64,000 nt of DNA from DASQFQ01 sp038238015 (GTDB lineage Bacteria; Actinomycetota; Thermoleophilia; Solirubrobacterales; Solirubrobacteraceae), in the NCBI GenBank assembly GCA_038238015.1, contig JBBRYA010000007.1, forward strand, positions 23,103 to 87,102, in the 5' to 3' direction. Below are positions 17,506-26,502 of this stretch, in pieces (the stretch's first letter is position 1; each line of letters opens with the position of its first letter). Position numbers and translations under genes: made by a program. The notes below the pieces were generated by a model. That model was not told where the DNA came from and did no database searches. It was given only the letters and a program-made list of their open reading frames with translations.

Positions 17506-18713
17506 GCGCCCGGCGGGCGGCGCCCTTGCCGGTGCCGGATGCATTGGCCCGTATGCGTGCCTGGGGAGAGGCGCGTGACTGGTGTGGCTATGACCCTTAC
17601 GACGGACTCAACAGCCCCTTCGCCGACAGGCTCTCGCTTGGGACCCCGCTGGGGCGCCGCCTTGTCACGCAGGTCGTCAAGCTCTCGCCACTGAACCTAC
17701 GGCCGCTGCTGCGCGTCGCGCCGGAGCGAAACGCCAAGGCGCTTGGGCTCGTGGCCTCGGCGTACATCCGGCTGGCAGCCGCGACCGGCGACGAAACCGC
17801 TCACGATCGAGCCCAGACCTATCTGGGGTGGCTCGCGGCGCACCATGCTGGCGAGCAGGACGAGATGGCGTGGAGCTATCCGTTCGAAGTCCAGACGCGC
17901 GTCTTTCGCTACGCACGGGGGACTCCGAACGCCATCGCCACGAGCTTCGTTGCCCAGGCGTTCCTCGACGCCTGGGAGCTCCTGGGCGACGAGTCGGCCG
18001 CAGAGAGCGCGCGCGCAGCCGTGCGCTTCCTCGTCGAGCGCCTGTTGACCGACACTGGCTCGGAGGCGTACGTGCGCTACCTGCCCGGAGAGGGCGAGCT
18101 CGTGCACAACGCCAACCTGCTCGCCTGCGCGGTGGTCGCACGGGCGGCCCGGCTGTCCGGGGAGCAGTCGCTCCCGGAGCCGGTCGCACGAGCGGTGCAG
18201 ACCACGCTCGCGAGGCAGCACGCTGACGGCTCGTGGGCGTACAGCGAAACGCCCGGGCACGACTGGGTGGACAACTTCCACACCGGCTATGTGCTCGGAG
18301 CCCTCGCGGAGATCCAGGCGCTTATGCCCGAAGCCCAGGCGCCGCTGCTGCGGGGGCTCGACTACTGGGACAGGGCGTTGTTCATGCACGATGGGACGCC
18401 GCGGTACTACTCGGATCGGCTCTATCCGATCGACGCGCACTGCTTCGCGACTGCGATCGAGACCTGGGTTGCCGTGCGCGATCTGGACCCGCGCGCGCTA
18501 GAGCGGGCCGAACGCGAAGCGGCGCTCCTGATCGAGCGCATGCTCGACCCGGCGGGCTTCGTGCATTTCCAACGTCGCCGCTGGGGGACGAGCAAGGTGC
18601 CGCTGATCCGCTGGACGACCGCGCCGTCCTTCTGTGCGCTCGCAGGGCTGGTCCTCGCGCATTCGGCGCGCGCGAGCGTTGCGGCGGAGGTATCGCATGC
18701 GCGTCTGGCTTGA
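17502..18713 (+). CDS. Alpha/alpha-toroid protein of polysaccharide loci (VpsJ-like)
   Basis: A 403-residue soluble protein made of repeated helix pairs, with aromatic-Gly turns typical of (alpha/alpha)6 toroids such as uronyl hydrolases, epimerases and polysaccharide lyases. Visible elements include WSYPFEVQTRVF, a HADGSWAYSE turn, the DNFHTGYVLGAL segment and YYSDRLYPIDAHCFA. Relatives occur in exopolysaccharide clusters and are sometimes named VpsJ. None is well characterised to my knowledge, so whether it cuts, epimerises or binds glycan is open. There is no signal peptide, which argues for a cytoplasmic role. It is joined to the dehydrogenase by an ATGA overlap and overlaps the DUF354 gene by 17 bases. 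Confidence 0.7.
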   Translation: MSARRAAPLPVPDALARMRAWGEARDWCGYDPYDGLNSPFADRLSLGTPLGRRLVTQVVKLSPLNLRPLLRVAPERNAKALGLVASAYIRLAAATGDETAHDRAQTYLGWLAAHHAGEQDEMAWSYPFEVQTRVFRYARGTPNAIATSFVAQAFLDAWELLGDESAAESARAAVRFLVERLLTDTGSEAYVRYLPGEGELVHNANLLACAVVARAARLSGEQSLPEPVARAVQTTLARQHADGSWAYSETPGHDWVDNFHTGYVLGALAEIQALMPEAQAPLLRGLDYWDRALFMHDGTPRYYSDRLYPIDAHCFATAIETWVAVRDLDPRALERAEREAALLIERMLDPAGFVHFQRRRWGTSKVPLIRWTTAPSFCALAGLVLAHSARASVAAEVSHARLA

Positions 18714-19848
18714 TCTCGCGAACTCGCCCCACGTTCGAGTGCTCGAGCCTGTGGTCAATCGGCTGCGATCGGATGGCCACGAGGTGCTGCTGACGGCGCG
18801 CGACCACGCGCAGACGCTCGAGCTTGCGCGGGCTCGCTGGCCTGAGGTCGAGCTCGTCGGTGACGCTAGCCCGGGCGGCAGGCTGGCGAAGGCCGGTGCG
18901 ATTGCGAGCCGCGCCGCCGCGCTGGGTGGTTTCGCGCGACGGTGCCGGCCCGACGTCGCCCTTTCCCACGGCTCCTATGCGCAGCTGATGGCCGCCAGGG
19001 CGACGGGTGTGCCAGCGGTCACGATGATGGACTACGAGCATCAGCCCGCCAACCACGTCAGCTTCCGCTTGGCGCGGCGGGTGATCGTCCCGGAGGCGTT
19101 TCCGGCTGATGCGCTGCGGCGCTGCGGCGCGCGCACACGCAAGGTCGTCCGGTACGAGGGCTTCAAGGAGGAGCTCTACCTGAGCGAGTTTCGCGCGGAT
19201 CCGCAGGTGCTCCAAGAGCTCGGCCTCGACGCTTCTGCCGTCATCGCTGTGCTGCGACCTCCTCCCGACGGTGCGCTGTACCACCGCATGGCCAACGTGG
19301 GCTTCGACGAACTGGTGAAGGCAGCCTGCGCCGAGTCCGGCGTGCAGGCCGTGATGCTGCCGCGGAGCAACGGCCAGGCGGAACGGTTCCGCGCGATGGG
19401 AGCTCGCCTCTTCATCCCCGACCGCGCCGTTGACGCCGCTTCGCTGCTCGCGCTCGCCGACCTCGCCATCGGAGGGGGCGGGACCATGAACCGCGAGTCG
19501 GCCCTGCTCGGCACGCCCACGTACACGGTGTTCGCCGGGCGGCTCGCTGCAGTCGATGCCGAGCTCATCCGTCTTGGCCGGCTGCACGACCTGCGCGATC
19601 CCGGCACCCGGCCGGTGTTCGAGAAGAAGCCACCGGGCAAGCCCGACGGGTCACTGCAACGGGCGGAGGCGATCCTCGGCACCGTGCTGTCGACGCTTGA
19701 CGCCGTTGCCCGTCAGCCCGCTTTGAAGTATTCGTCCACGCCCGCCACCACCGCAGCGACCTGCGTTTCAGAGATCCCCGGGAACAGCGGCAGCGAGAGC
19801 GACTCACGCGCCAGCCTCTCGGTGACCGGAAACGCCCCGGCACGATGA
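18697..19848 (+). CDS. DUF354 protein (GT-B/epimerase-like fold)
   Basis: The N-terminus MRVWLDLANSPHVRVLEPVV is the hallmark of the DUF354 family, which is related to UDP-GlcNAc 2-epimerase and GT-B glycosyltransferases. The donor-site-like element GGGGTMNRESALLGTPTY is present near residue 265. The ATG at 18697 has GGCGGAGG 6 bases upstream. A longer frame from 18634 has no ribosome site. The family-like part ends near residue 340. The frame then runs about 45 codons antisense through the end of the aminotransferase gene before it stops, so the C-terminal tail is atypical. It probably acts on a nucleotide-sugar or lipid-linked intermediate, but no function is assigned. Confidence 0.78.
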   Translation: MRVWLDLANSPHVRVLEPVVNRLRSDGHEVLLTARDHAQTLELARARWPEVELVGDASPGGRLAKAGAIASRAAALGGFARRCRPDVALSHGSYAQLMAARATGVPAVTMMDYEHQPANHVSFRLARRVIVPEAFPADALRRCGARTRKVVRYEGFKEELYLSEFRADPQVLQELGLDASAVIAVLRPPPDGALYHRMANVGFDELVKAACAESGVQAVMLPRSNGQAERFRAMGARLFIPDRAVDAASLLALADLAIGGGGTMNRESALLGTPTYTVFAGRLAAVDAELIRLGRLHDLRDPGTRPVFEKKPPGKPDGSLQRAEAILGTVLSTLDAVARQPALKYSSTPATTAATCVSEIPGNSGSESDSRASLSVTGNAPAR

Positions 19849-20852
19849 CCCAGGTGAGCGTATGCCCTGCTCAGGTGGATCGGCTGCGGGTAGTGCCGGC
19901 CGGTGGCGACCCCGCGCTCGCGCAGGAAGCGGGCGAGCGCCTCGGGGTCTGCGGTGCGGACCACGTAGAGGTGCCAGACCGGGTCGCTCCCCTCGGGTAC
20001 CGACGGAACGCGCAGATCGCCGATGCCGTCGAGCGCGTCGGTGTACAGCCGCGCGGCGGCGCGGCGCTCGGCGGTCCAGCCGTCGAGGAGGGGCAGCTTG
20101 TGAAGCAGGGCGACCGCCTGGATCGTGTCGAGCCGCGCGGTGTAGCCCTCCCAGTCGTGCTCGTACTTGCGTCGCTGCCCGTGCTCGCGCCGCGCCCGCA
20201 GCTCCTCGGCCAGCCGGGCGTCGTCGGTGACGCAGGCTCCGGCGTCGCCGAAGGCGCCGAGGTTCTTGGCCGGATAGAAGCTGAAGCCGGCGAGCAGGCC
20301 GGCGCCGCCGGCCCGGCGTCCGTCCCGAGTAGCGCCATGAGCCTGGGCAGCGTCCTCGACGACCGGCAACCCGTGACGTTCGGCGATCTCCTCGAGACCC
20401 ACCATGTCCGCGAGCTGACCGTAGAGGTGGACCGGCATGAGGGCGCGGGTCTGCGCGGTGATCGCGGCCTCCGCGGCGTTGATGTCCAGGTTGGCGTCCC
20501 CCTCGGTGACGTCCACCAGTACGGGGAGCCCGCCGGCTTGACTCACGGCCTCGACGGTAGCCACGAACGTGTTGGCCGGGACGATCACCTCGTCCCCTGC
20601 CTTGACCCCGGCGACGAGCAGGGCGAGCCTGAGCGCGTCGAGGCCGCTGGCCATGCCGACGCAGAACCGCCGCGCGCAGTGGTCGGCGAAGGCGTCCTCG
20701 AATTCGCGGACCTCGCGGCCGTTCACGAACGCGCCTCGGTCGATCACAGAGGCTATGTCCGCCAGTACCGCGTCCCGGATGTCCGCGTGCAGGTGGGCGA
20801 GGTCGACGAACGGAACCTCGACCGCAGCGTCTGGGCCGGATTCCAGTGCCAT
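19713..20852 (-). CDS. DegT/DnrJ/EryC1/StrS family PLP aminotransferase
   Basis: A 379-residue sugar aminotransferase predicted to aminate a keto nucleotide sugar using PLP. The Schiff-base Lys lies in FSFYPAKNLGAFGDAG, and the PLP-phosphate region MASGLDALRLAL and VEDAAQAHGA are present. The substrate loop HYPQPIHLSRAY and the terminal LPLFPGISETQV match the QdtB/FdtB/WbpE-like branch. The length is normal. It faces the DUF354 gene and shares 136 bases with its end. The WlbA-like dehydrogenase at 16453 is the likely supplier of its keto substrate. Confidence 0.92.
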   Translation of the reverse strand: MALESGPDAAVEVPFVDLAHLHADIRDAVLADIASVIDRGAFVNGREVREFEDAFADHCARRFCVGMASGLDALRLALLVAGVKAGDEVIVPANTFVATVEAVSQAGGLPVLVDVTEGDANLDINAAEAAITAQTRALMPVHLYGQLADMVGLEEIAERHGLPVVEDAAQAHGATRDGRRAGGAGLLAGFSFYPAKNLGAFGDAGACVTDDARLAEELRARREHGQRRKYEHDWEGYTARLDTIQAVALLHKLPLLDGWTAERRAAARLYTDALDGIGDLRVPSVPEGSDPVWHLYVVRTADPEALARFLRERGVATGRHYPQPIHLSRAYAHLGHRAGAFPVTERLARESLSLPLFPGISETQVAAVVAGVDEYFKAG

Positions 20853-20977
20853 GCGCGGAGCCTAGTCGTGCACGCCCAATCCGCAAAGCCACACTTGTGG
20901 CGTAAGAGCTCTATAGCGACTACGGTTCGAGTTCACGGAAGGCAGAGTTGCGTAGAACGGACAACTGGAGATGCGAG

Positions 20978-21982
20978 GTGCTCGTGAGTCGGTCGTTTTG
21001 GGCCTTGGTACTCGCCCTGGTGCTCGGCGTGGCTGGCTTCGCGCAGGCTCAGGTCCCGAACGTGCCAGACCCGTCGTCGGTGCTTCCAACCCCTGACCTG
21101 CCGTCCCTGCCGCTTCCGACCCCCTCGGTCGGGCCCGTCGGCAATACCAACCAAGGCGGGGGCGCGGCAGGCGGAGCTGCGCCCTCCGCGAGCCAGATAC
21201 CGCAGCAGGTCGTACCCCACGCCGCAGGCCCGAGCCCCTCGACGGGGGCCGCTCGCCCCGCAGGGTCCTCCAGCGGCTCGATCCGCTCGACGCAGAGCAC
21301 GGCCGTCCGGACGAGCCCGCCGGCGTCCCGTGGCGGCGTGCTCGCCGCGGAGGCTCCGAGCCATCGCGCCGTCGCGCGTCGCGTCGCGCGTCGCGAAGAG
21401 CGGCTTCGAGCCACGGTGCTCAAGCTCAACGGCTGCGTTTCGAAGCTTGGACGGCTCGATCGCGGGGTGCTGATCCTGCGCGCCCATCCGAGCGGGCCAC
21501 GGACGCGGCCGCGCGCGCAGGTCGCTCGGCTGCTGGCCCTGTCGGTCCGGGGGATTCGGCGCGTCGAGCTGCGTGGCCTTCGCCGGCTGCGTTCCTTGGG
21601 GCGCAACGGGTCGTGCGCGCCGGCTGCGCCGCGGATCACCAGCCAAGGGGTAGTCCACGCGACCGCGATCGAGCGGGTGGCCACGAGCAACCCTCGAACG
21701 GTGGCCGCCTCGGCGCCGGTGCCTGCAAGCGGTACCGGGAAGGCCGCCGGTACTAAGGCCTCCAGTGTGGTCAGCAGCGGCAAGAGCGCGAGCGGCAGTG
21801 ACCCAGCTGCGGCCAAGGATCGCTTAGAGGTCAAGGGGGAGTTCCAGTCGAGCGGCCCGTCCGCACCCGCAGCAAGCGCCGGCGGGAGCTTCGGCCTCGG
21901 GACGCCCATCCTGTTGGGCCTCGGCCTTCTCGTGCTGCTGTTCGTGCTTCGGGCCGCCCGCAGGGAGTTCCGCTCTCCCTGA
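20978..21982 (+). CDS. Secreted or surface-anchored Pro/Ser-rich protein
   Basis: A 334-residue protein with an N-terminal signal peptide (WALVLALVLGVAGFAQA, cleavage expected after AQA). A Pro/Ser/Thr/Gly-rich low-complexity region of about 100 residues follows. Then comes a basic helical core containing two cysteines (LNGCVSKL and GRNGSC), a second Ala/Ser-rich linker, and a C-terminal membrane helix (LLGLGLLVLLFVLRAA) with a basic tail. The last part resembles a wall-anchor tail but has no LPXTG. GTG 20978 has GGAG 8 bases upstream. The TTG at 20948 would place ten polar residues ahead of the leader. Function unknown. It lies just after the polysaccharide locus and could be a cell-surface component. 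Confidence 0.65.
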   Translation: MLVSRSFWALVLALVLGVAGFAQAQVPNVPDPSSVLPTPDLPSLPLPTPSVGPVGNTNQGGGAAGGAAPSASQIPQQVVPHAAGPSPSTGAARPAGSSSGSIRSTQSTAVRTSPPASRGGVLAAEAPSHRAVARRVARREERLRATVLKLNGCVSKLGRLDRGVLILRAHPSGPRTRPRAQVARLLALSVRGIRRVELRGLRRLRSLGRNGSCAPAAPRITSQGVVHATAIERVATSNPRTVAASAPVPASGTGKAAGTKASSVVSSGKSASGSDPAAAKDRLEVKGEFQSSGPSAPAASAGGSFGLGTPILLGLGLLVLLFVLRAARREFRSP

Positions 21983-22023
21983 CGCGCGGCTCCGGACCGC
22001 GTGTGGTCGTCTAGGTTCACCCG

Positions 22024-22878
22024 ATGACCACCGCCTCGCCCTCGAAGGCCGTCCTCATCACCGGCTGCTCCACCGGCATCGGCCGGGCGACCGCCGAGCA
22101 CCTCGCCGCCGCGGGCTGGACGGTCTACGCCACCGCGCGCAAGCCCGAGGCGATCGCCGACCTCGAGGCGCGCGGCTGCCGCACGCTCGCCCTCGACGTC
22201 ACCGACGAGGCGTCGATGCAGGCGGCCGTCGACGCGGTCGAGGGCGCCGAGGGCGCGGTCGGCGTCCTGATCAACAACGCGGGCTACAGCCAGTCCGGCG
22301 CCGTCGAGTCCGTGCCGATGGACGCGGTGGGCGCCCAGTTCGAGACCAACGTCTTCGGGCTCGTGCGCCTGTGCCAGCTCGTCCTGCCGAAGATGCGCGC
22401 GCAGGGCTGGGGGAAGATCGTCAACCTCTCCTCGATGGGCGGGCGCCTCACCTTCCCGGGCGGCGGGCTCTACCACGCGAGCAAGTACGCCGTCGAGGCG
22501 CTGTCTGACGCTCTGCGCTTCGAGCTCGGCGGCTTCGGCGTCGACGTGATCGTCATCGAGCCGGGCCTGATCCGGACGGAGTTCGGCGGGACCGCGGTCG
22601 GGGCGATCCCCGAGGCCGACGGCCCGTACGGGGACTTCAACGCGGCGGTCGCGAAGGCGACGGCGGGCGCGTACGAGAAGGGGCCGGCAGCGCGTCTCGG
22701 GGGACCGCCCGAGGCCGTGGCAACGGTGATCGCCAAGGCGCTCGCGGCGGCCCGCCCGCGGGCCCGTTACACCGTGACGCCCTCGGCGCGGCTGCTGCTC
22801 GCGCAGCGCGCGCTGCTGCCCGACCGCGCGTGGGACGCCATGTTGCGCACGCAGTTCACCCAGCCGGGAAAGCGCTGA
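22024..22878 (+). CDS. Classical short-chain dehydrogenase/reductase
   Basis: A 284-residue NAD(P)-binding oxidoreductase. It has the cofactor loop TGCSTGIGRA, the structural motif NNAGYS, the catalytic Ser (NLSSMGG) and the catalytic pair YHASKYA (Tyr-x3-Lys). EPGLIRTEF follows, as in many SDRs that act on lipids or xenobiotics. The substrate cannot be predicted. It ends four bases before the RNase D start, so the two may be co-transcribed, but no functional link is apparent. Confidence 0.88.
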   Translation: MTTASPSKAVLITGCSTGIGRATAEHLAAAGWTVYATARKPEAIADLEARGCRTLALDVTDEASMQAAVDAVEGAEGAVGVLINNAGYSQSGAVESVPMDAVGAQFETNVFGLVRLCQLVLPKMRAQGWGKIVNLSSMGGRLTFPGGGLYHASKYAVEALSDALRFELGGFGVDVIVIEPGLIRTEFGGTAVGAIPEADGPYGDFNAAVAKATAGAYEKGPAARLGGPPEAVATVIAKALAAARPRARYTVTPSARLLLAQRALLPDRAWDAMLRTQFTQPGKR

Positions 22879-22882
22879 CGGC

Positions 22883-24022
22883 TTGGACGCGAGCGAAGTC
22901 ACCCGCCTGGCCGACCGCGCCGCCCGCGAGCGACGGCTGGGGATCGATACGGAGTTCATGCCCGAGGGCCGCTACCGCCCGCTGCTGTGCCTCGTCCAGA
23001 TCTGCGTAGGCGGCGAGATCGCCGTCCTCGACCCGATCGCGGGCTTCGACCCCGCGCCGCTGGCGGCGGTGCTCGCCGACCCCTCGGTCGAGGTGGTGCT
23101 GCACGCCGGGCGCCAGGACGTCGCGATCCTGCGCCGCGAGTGGCGCACCGACGTGACCACGGTGTTCGACACCCAGGTTGCGGCGGGCTTCGCCGGGTTC
23201 TCGGCCCAGGCGGGCTACACCGGGCTGCTGCACGACGCGCTGAGGATCCGGGTGGCCAAGACCGCGAGCTTCACGCGCTGGGACGCCCGCCCGCTCACCT
23301 CAGAGCAGCTGTCCTACGCGCGCGAGGACGTCGAGCACCTGTTCGCGCTCGCCGACGAGATCCAGAAGCGGCTGCGCTCCACCGGGCGGCTGGAATGGGC
23401 GCGCGAGGAGTGCCGGGTGATCGCCGAGTCCTCCGACGAGCGCGACCCCGAGGCGATGTGGCGGCGCCTGCCGCGGATGGCGAGCTTTGACCCGCGCGAG
23501 CGCGCGGTCGCGCGCGAGCTCGCCGCCTGGCGCGAGCGCACCGCGCTGCGCGAGGATCGCCCGGTCGGGTCGGTGCTGCGCGACCCCACGCTGGTCGAGC
23601 TGGTCAAGCGGAGGCCCACCGGCCGGCGCGAGCTCGGCGAGATCCGCGGCATCAACCCCGACGTCGTGCGCAAACGCTCGAGCGAGCTGCTGGGCGCGAT
23701 CGAGCGCGGCAACGAGGCGCCGCCGATCCGCCTGGAGGAGTCCGAGCGCACGCTGACCGAGTCGGTCGACGGCCCGGCCATCGCGCTCTCGGAGGCGCTG
23801 GTCCGCGCCCGCGCCCAGGAGGCGGGCCTCGCCTACGAGCTGATCGCCGCGCGCGCCGACCTGACGCCGATCGTCGTCGCCGCGCGCCGCGGGGACCCCG
23901 AGCCGAAGGTGCGCACGCTGCAGGGCTGGCGCCGCGAGCTCGTCGGGGAGGAGCTGCTCGAGCTGCTGCGCGGGCGGCGGAAACTGGGGATCGGCGACGG
24001 GGGCCGGGTGCAGATCGCATGA
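22883..24022 (+). CDS. rnd: Ribonuclease D-type 3'-5' exoribonuclease
   Basis: A 379-residue exonuclease for tRNA 3'-end trimming and related RNA processing. The DEDD exonuclease domain opens with IDTEFM, followed by HAGRQDVAIL and the SYAREDVEHL block that carries the last catalytic acid and Tyr. An HRDC domain follows at about residues 205-285 (ERTALREDRPVG, LGEIRGIN). The TTG start is the first available one and gives a slightly short N-terminus. The stop overlaps the next ATG by four bases, coupling it to the VWA gene, a pairing with no obvious functional reason. Confidence 0.88.
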   Translation: MDASEVTRLADRAARERRLGIDTEFMPEGRYRPLLCLVQICVGGEIAVLDPIAGFDPAPLAAVLADPSVEVVLHAGRQDVAILRREWRTDVTTVFDTQVAAGFAGFSAQAGYTGLLHDALRIRVAKTASFTRWDARPLTSEQLSYAREDVEHLFALADEIQKRLRSTGRLEWAREECRVIAESSDERDPEAMWRRLPRMASFDPRERAVARELAAWRERTALREDRPVGSVLRDPTLVELVKRRPTGRRELGEIRGINPDVVRKRSSELLGAIERGNEAPPIRLEESERTLTESVDGPAIALSEALVRARAQEAGLAYELIAARADLTPIVVAARRGDPEPKVRTLQGWRRELVGEELLELLRGRRKLGIGDGGRVQIA

Positions 24023-25716
24023 AGCGCGGCCAGCTCCTGATCGCGCTGCTGGCCGTCGCGGCGGTGGCCGCGGTGGCGGCGCTCGCGGGCGGCGGCTCGG
24101 GCTCGGGCGGCGCCAAGCAGTCCGCGAAGGCCCCGGCCGGCGCGCCGGCCGCCGCGGGCGCGATCCACGTGAGCTTCGCCTACTCGCCCGAGAAGGAGGG
24201 GCTGCTCGCCCCGCTGATCGCGGCGTTCAACCGCGAGCGCCGCGAGGTCGGCGGCAAGCCGGTGTTCGTCGACGGCTCGGTCGTCGCGTCGGGCACGGCC
24301 GAGGACAAGATCGCGAAGGGGCGGCTCAAGCCGGTCGCCTGGTCACCCGCGTCCTCGCTCTGGGGCCGCCTGCTCAACTTCCAGGCCGACCGCCCGCTGG
24401 CTCCGGCCGAGAGCCCCTCGATCGTGCGCACGCCGCTCGTGATCGCGATGTGGGAGCCGATGGCGCGCGCGCTCGGCTGGCCGCGCAAGAAGCTCGGGTT
24501 CGCCGACATCCTTCGCCTGGCGAGCTCCAACCAGGGCTGGGCCAAGGTCGGGCACCCGGAGTTCGGCTCCTTCAAGCTGGTCCACACGAACCCCGACTAC
24601 TCCACCTCCGGGCTCTCGGCCGTCGTGGCCGAGTACTACGCGGCGACGGGCAAGAAGGAGGGGCTGACCGAGAAGGACATCCGCGGATCGGCGGCGCGCA
24701 AGACGGTTCGCGGGATCGAGCGCTCGATCGTCCACTACGGCGACACGACGCTGTTCATCGCCGACCAGATGCACAAGGAGGGGCCCGCCTACGCGAGCGC
24801 GGTCGCGATGGAGGAGGCCACGCTGCTCGACTTCAACCGCACCCGCGGCAGCCGCGACAAGCTCGTCGCGATCTATCCGCAGGAGGGCACCTACTACTCC
24901 GACAGCCCGTTCATCCTCCTGAGCGGCGAGTGGGTGAGCCCGGCGCAGGCTGCGGGCGCGAAGGCCTTCCAGCGCTACCTCGCCCAGCAGCTCACGCCGG
25001 AGCGCGCGGCGAAGTCGGGCTTCCGCCCGGCCGGCTTCAACGCGAAGCCGGCGGCGCCGATCGTGGCCGCCAACGGCGTCGACCCGGCACAGCCGACGCG
25101 CGTCCTGGGCCTGCCCGAGCCGCGCGTGCTCGATGCGGCGCGGCGGGCGTGGCGCAATGACCGCAAGCCGGCGAACATCCTGCTCGTCCTCGACACCAGC
25201 GGATCGATGAACGGCAACCGGCTGACCCGCGCCAAACAGGGGCTGCGGGCGTTCTTCGCTCAGGTCGGGAAGCAGGACTCGGTCGGGCTGACGATCTTCT
25301 CCGACAAGATCCAGCCGCTCGTGCCGATCAGCCCGTTCGGGTCGGTGCGCAGCGAGCTCGGCGCCCGCGTGGGCGGCTTGATCGCCGATGGCGGCACCGC
25401 GGTCTACGACGCGACGGTCCAGGGCTTCGACCAGGTGCGCGGCCTCGGCGACCGCGACCACATCAACGCCGTGGTGCTGCTGACCGACGGCGAGGACACC
25501 GACTCGGGGCGGACCGCACAGGACGTCGTCGAGCACCTCCGCAGCCAGGGCGACTCGCCCAACCGCGTGCGCGTGTTCACGATCGCCTACTCCGAGGGCG
25601 CGACGAACTCGCGCCAGGCGCTCGACCAGATCGCCGCGGCGTCGGGCGGCCAGGGCTACACCGGCCAGACCGACGACATCGAGGCCGTCTACCGCTCGAT
25701 CGCCTCGTTCTTCTAG
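24019..25716 (+). CDS. Exported solute-binding-like domain fused to VWA domain
   Basis: A 565-residue protein. A signal peptide or lipid-less anchor (LLIALLAVAAVAAVAALAGG) is followed by a Gly/Ala/Lys-rich linker. Residues about 50-360 resemble a type-2 periplasmic solute-binding domain (VSFAYSPEKEGLLAPLIAAF, SPFILLSGEW). Residues about 385-560 are a von Willebrand A domain with an intact metal site (DTSGSM; later LLTDGEDTD). VWA domains bind proteins or metal through this site. Solute-binding/VWA fusions are known but uncharacterised to my knowledge. It is coupled to RNase D upstream and lies 6 bases before a membrane coiled-coil gene that may be its partner. Confidence 0.78.
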   Translation: MKRGQLLIALLAVAAVAAVAALAGGGSGSGGAKQSAKAPAGAPAAAGAIHVSFAYSPEKEGLLAPLIAAFNRERREVGGKPVFVDGSVVASGTAEDKIAKGRLKPVAWSPASSLWGRLLNFQADRPLAPAESPSIVRTPLVIAMWEPMARALGWPRKKLGFADILRLASSNQGWAKVGHPEFGSFKLVHTNPDYSTSGLSAVVAEYYAATGKKEGLTEKDIRGSAARKTVRGIERSIVHYGDTTLFIADQMHKEGPAYASAVAMEEATLLDFNRTRGSRDKLVAIYPQEGTYYSDSPFILLSGEWVSPAQAAGAKAFQRYLAQQLTPERAAKSGFRPAGFNAKPAAPIVAANGVDPAQPTRVLGLPEPRVLDAARRAWRNDRKPANILLVLDTSGSMNGNRLTRAKQGLRAFFAQVGKQDSVGLTIFSDKIQPLVPISPFGSVRSELGARVGGLIADGGTAVYDATVQGFDQVRGLGDRDHINAVVLLTDGEDTDSGRTAQDVVEHLRSQGDSPNRVRVFTIAYSEGATNSRQALDQIAAASGGQGYTGQTDDIEAVYRSIASFF

Positions 25717-25722
25717 ATCGCC

Positions 25723-26502
25723 GTGGCCGACCCGGCACCCCGCCCCTACGACCGCGAGCGCTTCAACCGCGCGCTGATCGCCAACGCGCTGCTCGACTCC
25801 TTCAACGTCGCGCTGCTGGCACTCGTGCTGATCGCCGGCCTGCTGCTCGGGATCTTCGTCTACGTCCTGCCGGTGGGGATCGTGGTCTACCTCGCCGGCG
25901 CCGCGCGCACCTACTTCGACGAGGACGTCGCCAACCGCGTGCTCACGCGCGAGCGCGCCCGCCACCGTCGCGAGCTCGAGGCCGGGCGCCGCGCGCGTTC
26001 GCCGGAGAGCTTCGCTGCACCGATCGCGACGCTGCTCGAGCAGGCGCGCGTGCGCGAGGCCCGCATCGGCGATGCGATCCGCCGCGCCGAGCTGCCCTAC
26101 GACGAGGTCACTCAGGAGATCGACCGCTTCGTCGGCGCCATGGACGACACCGCGGTGCGCGCCCAGCTGCTCTACGAGGCGCTGGCCGACACGCCGCCCG
26201 ACCAGGTCGAGCAGCGCCTGGACGGGCTGCGCCGCGAAGGCAGCGCGGACTCCGAGCTCGGAGAGGCGCTCGGGACGCAGCTGACCACCCTGCGCCGCAT
26301 GGAGAAGCAGCTCGGCCGCTTCTACTCGGAGATGGAGCGCATCCTTGTCGAGCTCGACACGGTGCGCTCCCAGCTCGTTTCGGTCTCCGCGTCGACCGAG
26401 ACCGCCCAGCAGACCGAGCTCGCCGGGGACGTGCGCGCGCTGCGCGAGCGCATGGGCACGGTCGCCGACGGCATGTCCGCCGCGTTCGAGCCTGGGGCCT
26501 AG
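25723..26502 (+). CDS. Membrane protein with long coiled-coil domain
   Basis: A 259-residue protein with two closely spaced hydrophobic segments at about residues 25-65 (LLALVLIAGLLLGIFVY, VGIVVYLAGA). A charged helical domain rich in Arg, Glu and Gln follows, with heptad-like pattern (LRRMEKQLGRFYSEMERILVEL). The start is GTG, 6 bases after the VWA gene stop, so both are one transcript. The arrangement suggests a membrane scaffold that works with the exported VWA protein. No known domain is recognised. Its stop lies in a CTAG shared with the stop of the convergent TetR gene. Confidence 0.65.
   Translation: MADPAPRPYDRERFNRALIANALLDSFNVALLALVLIAGLLLGIFVYVLPVGIVVYLAGAARTYFDEDVANRVLTRERARHRRELEAGRRARSPESFAAPIATLLEQARVREARIGDAIRRAELPYDEVTQEIDRFVGAMDDTAVRAQLLYEALADTPPDQVEQRLDGLRREGSADSELGEALGTQLTTLRRMEKQLGRFYSEMERILVELDTVRSQLVSVSASTETAQQTELAGDVRALRERMGTVADGMSAAFEPGA

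Noticed and set aside
21049..22959. 636-codon minus-strand frame
   Set aside because: It is a mirror of the secreted Pro/Ser-rich protein and the SDR. The plus-strand products have a signal peptide and catalytic motifs, respectively.
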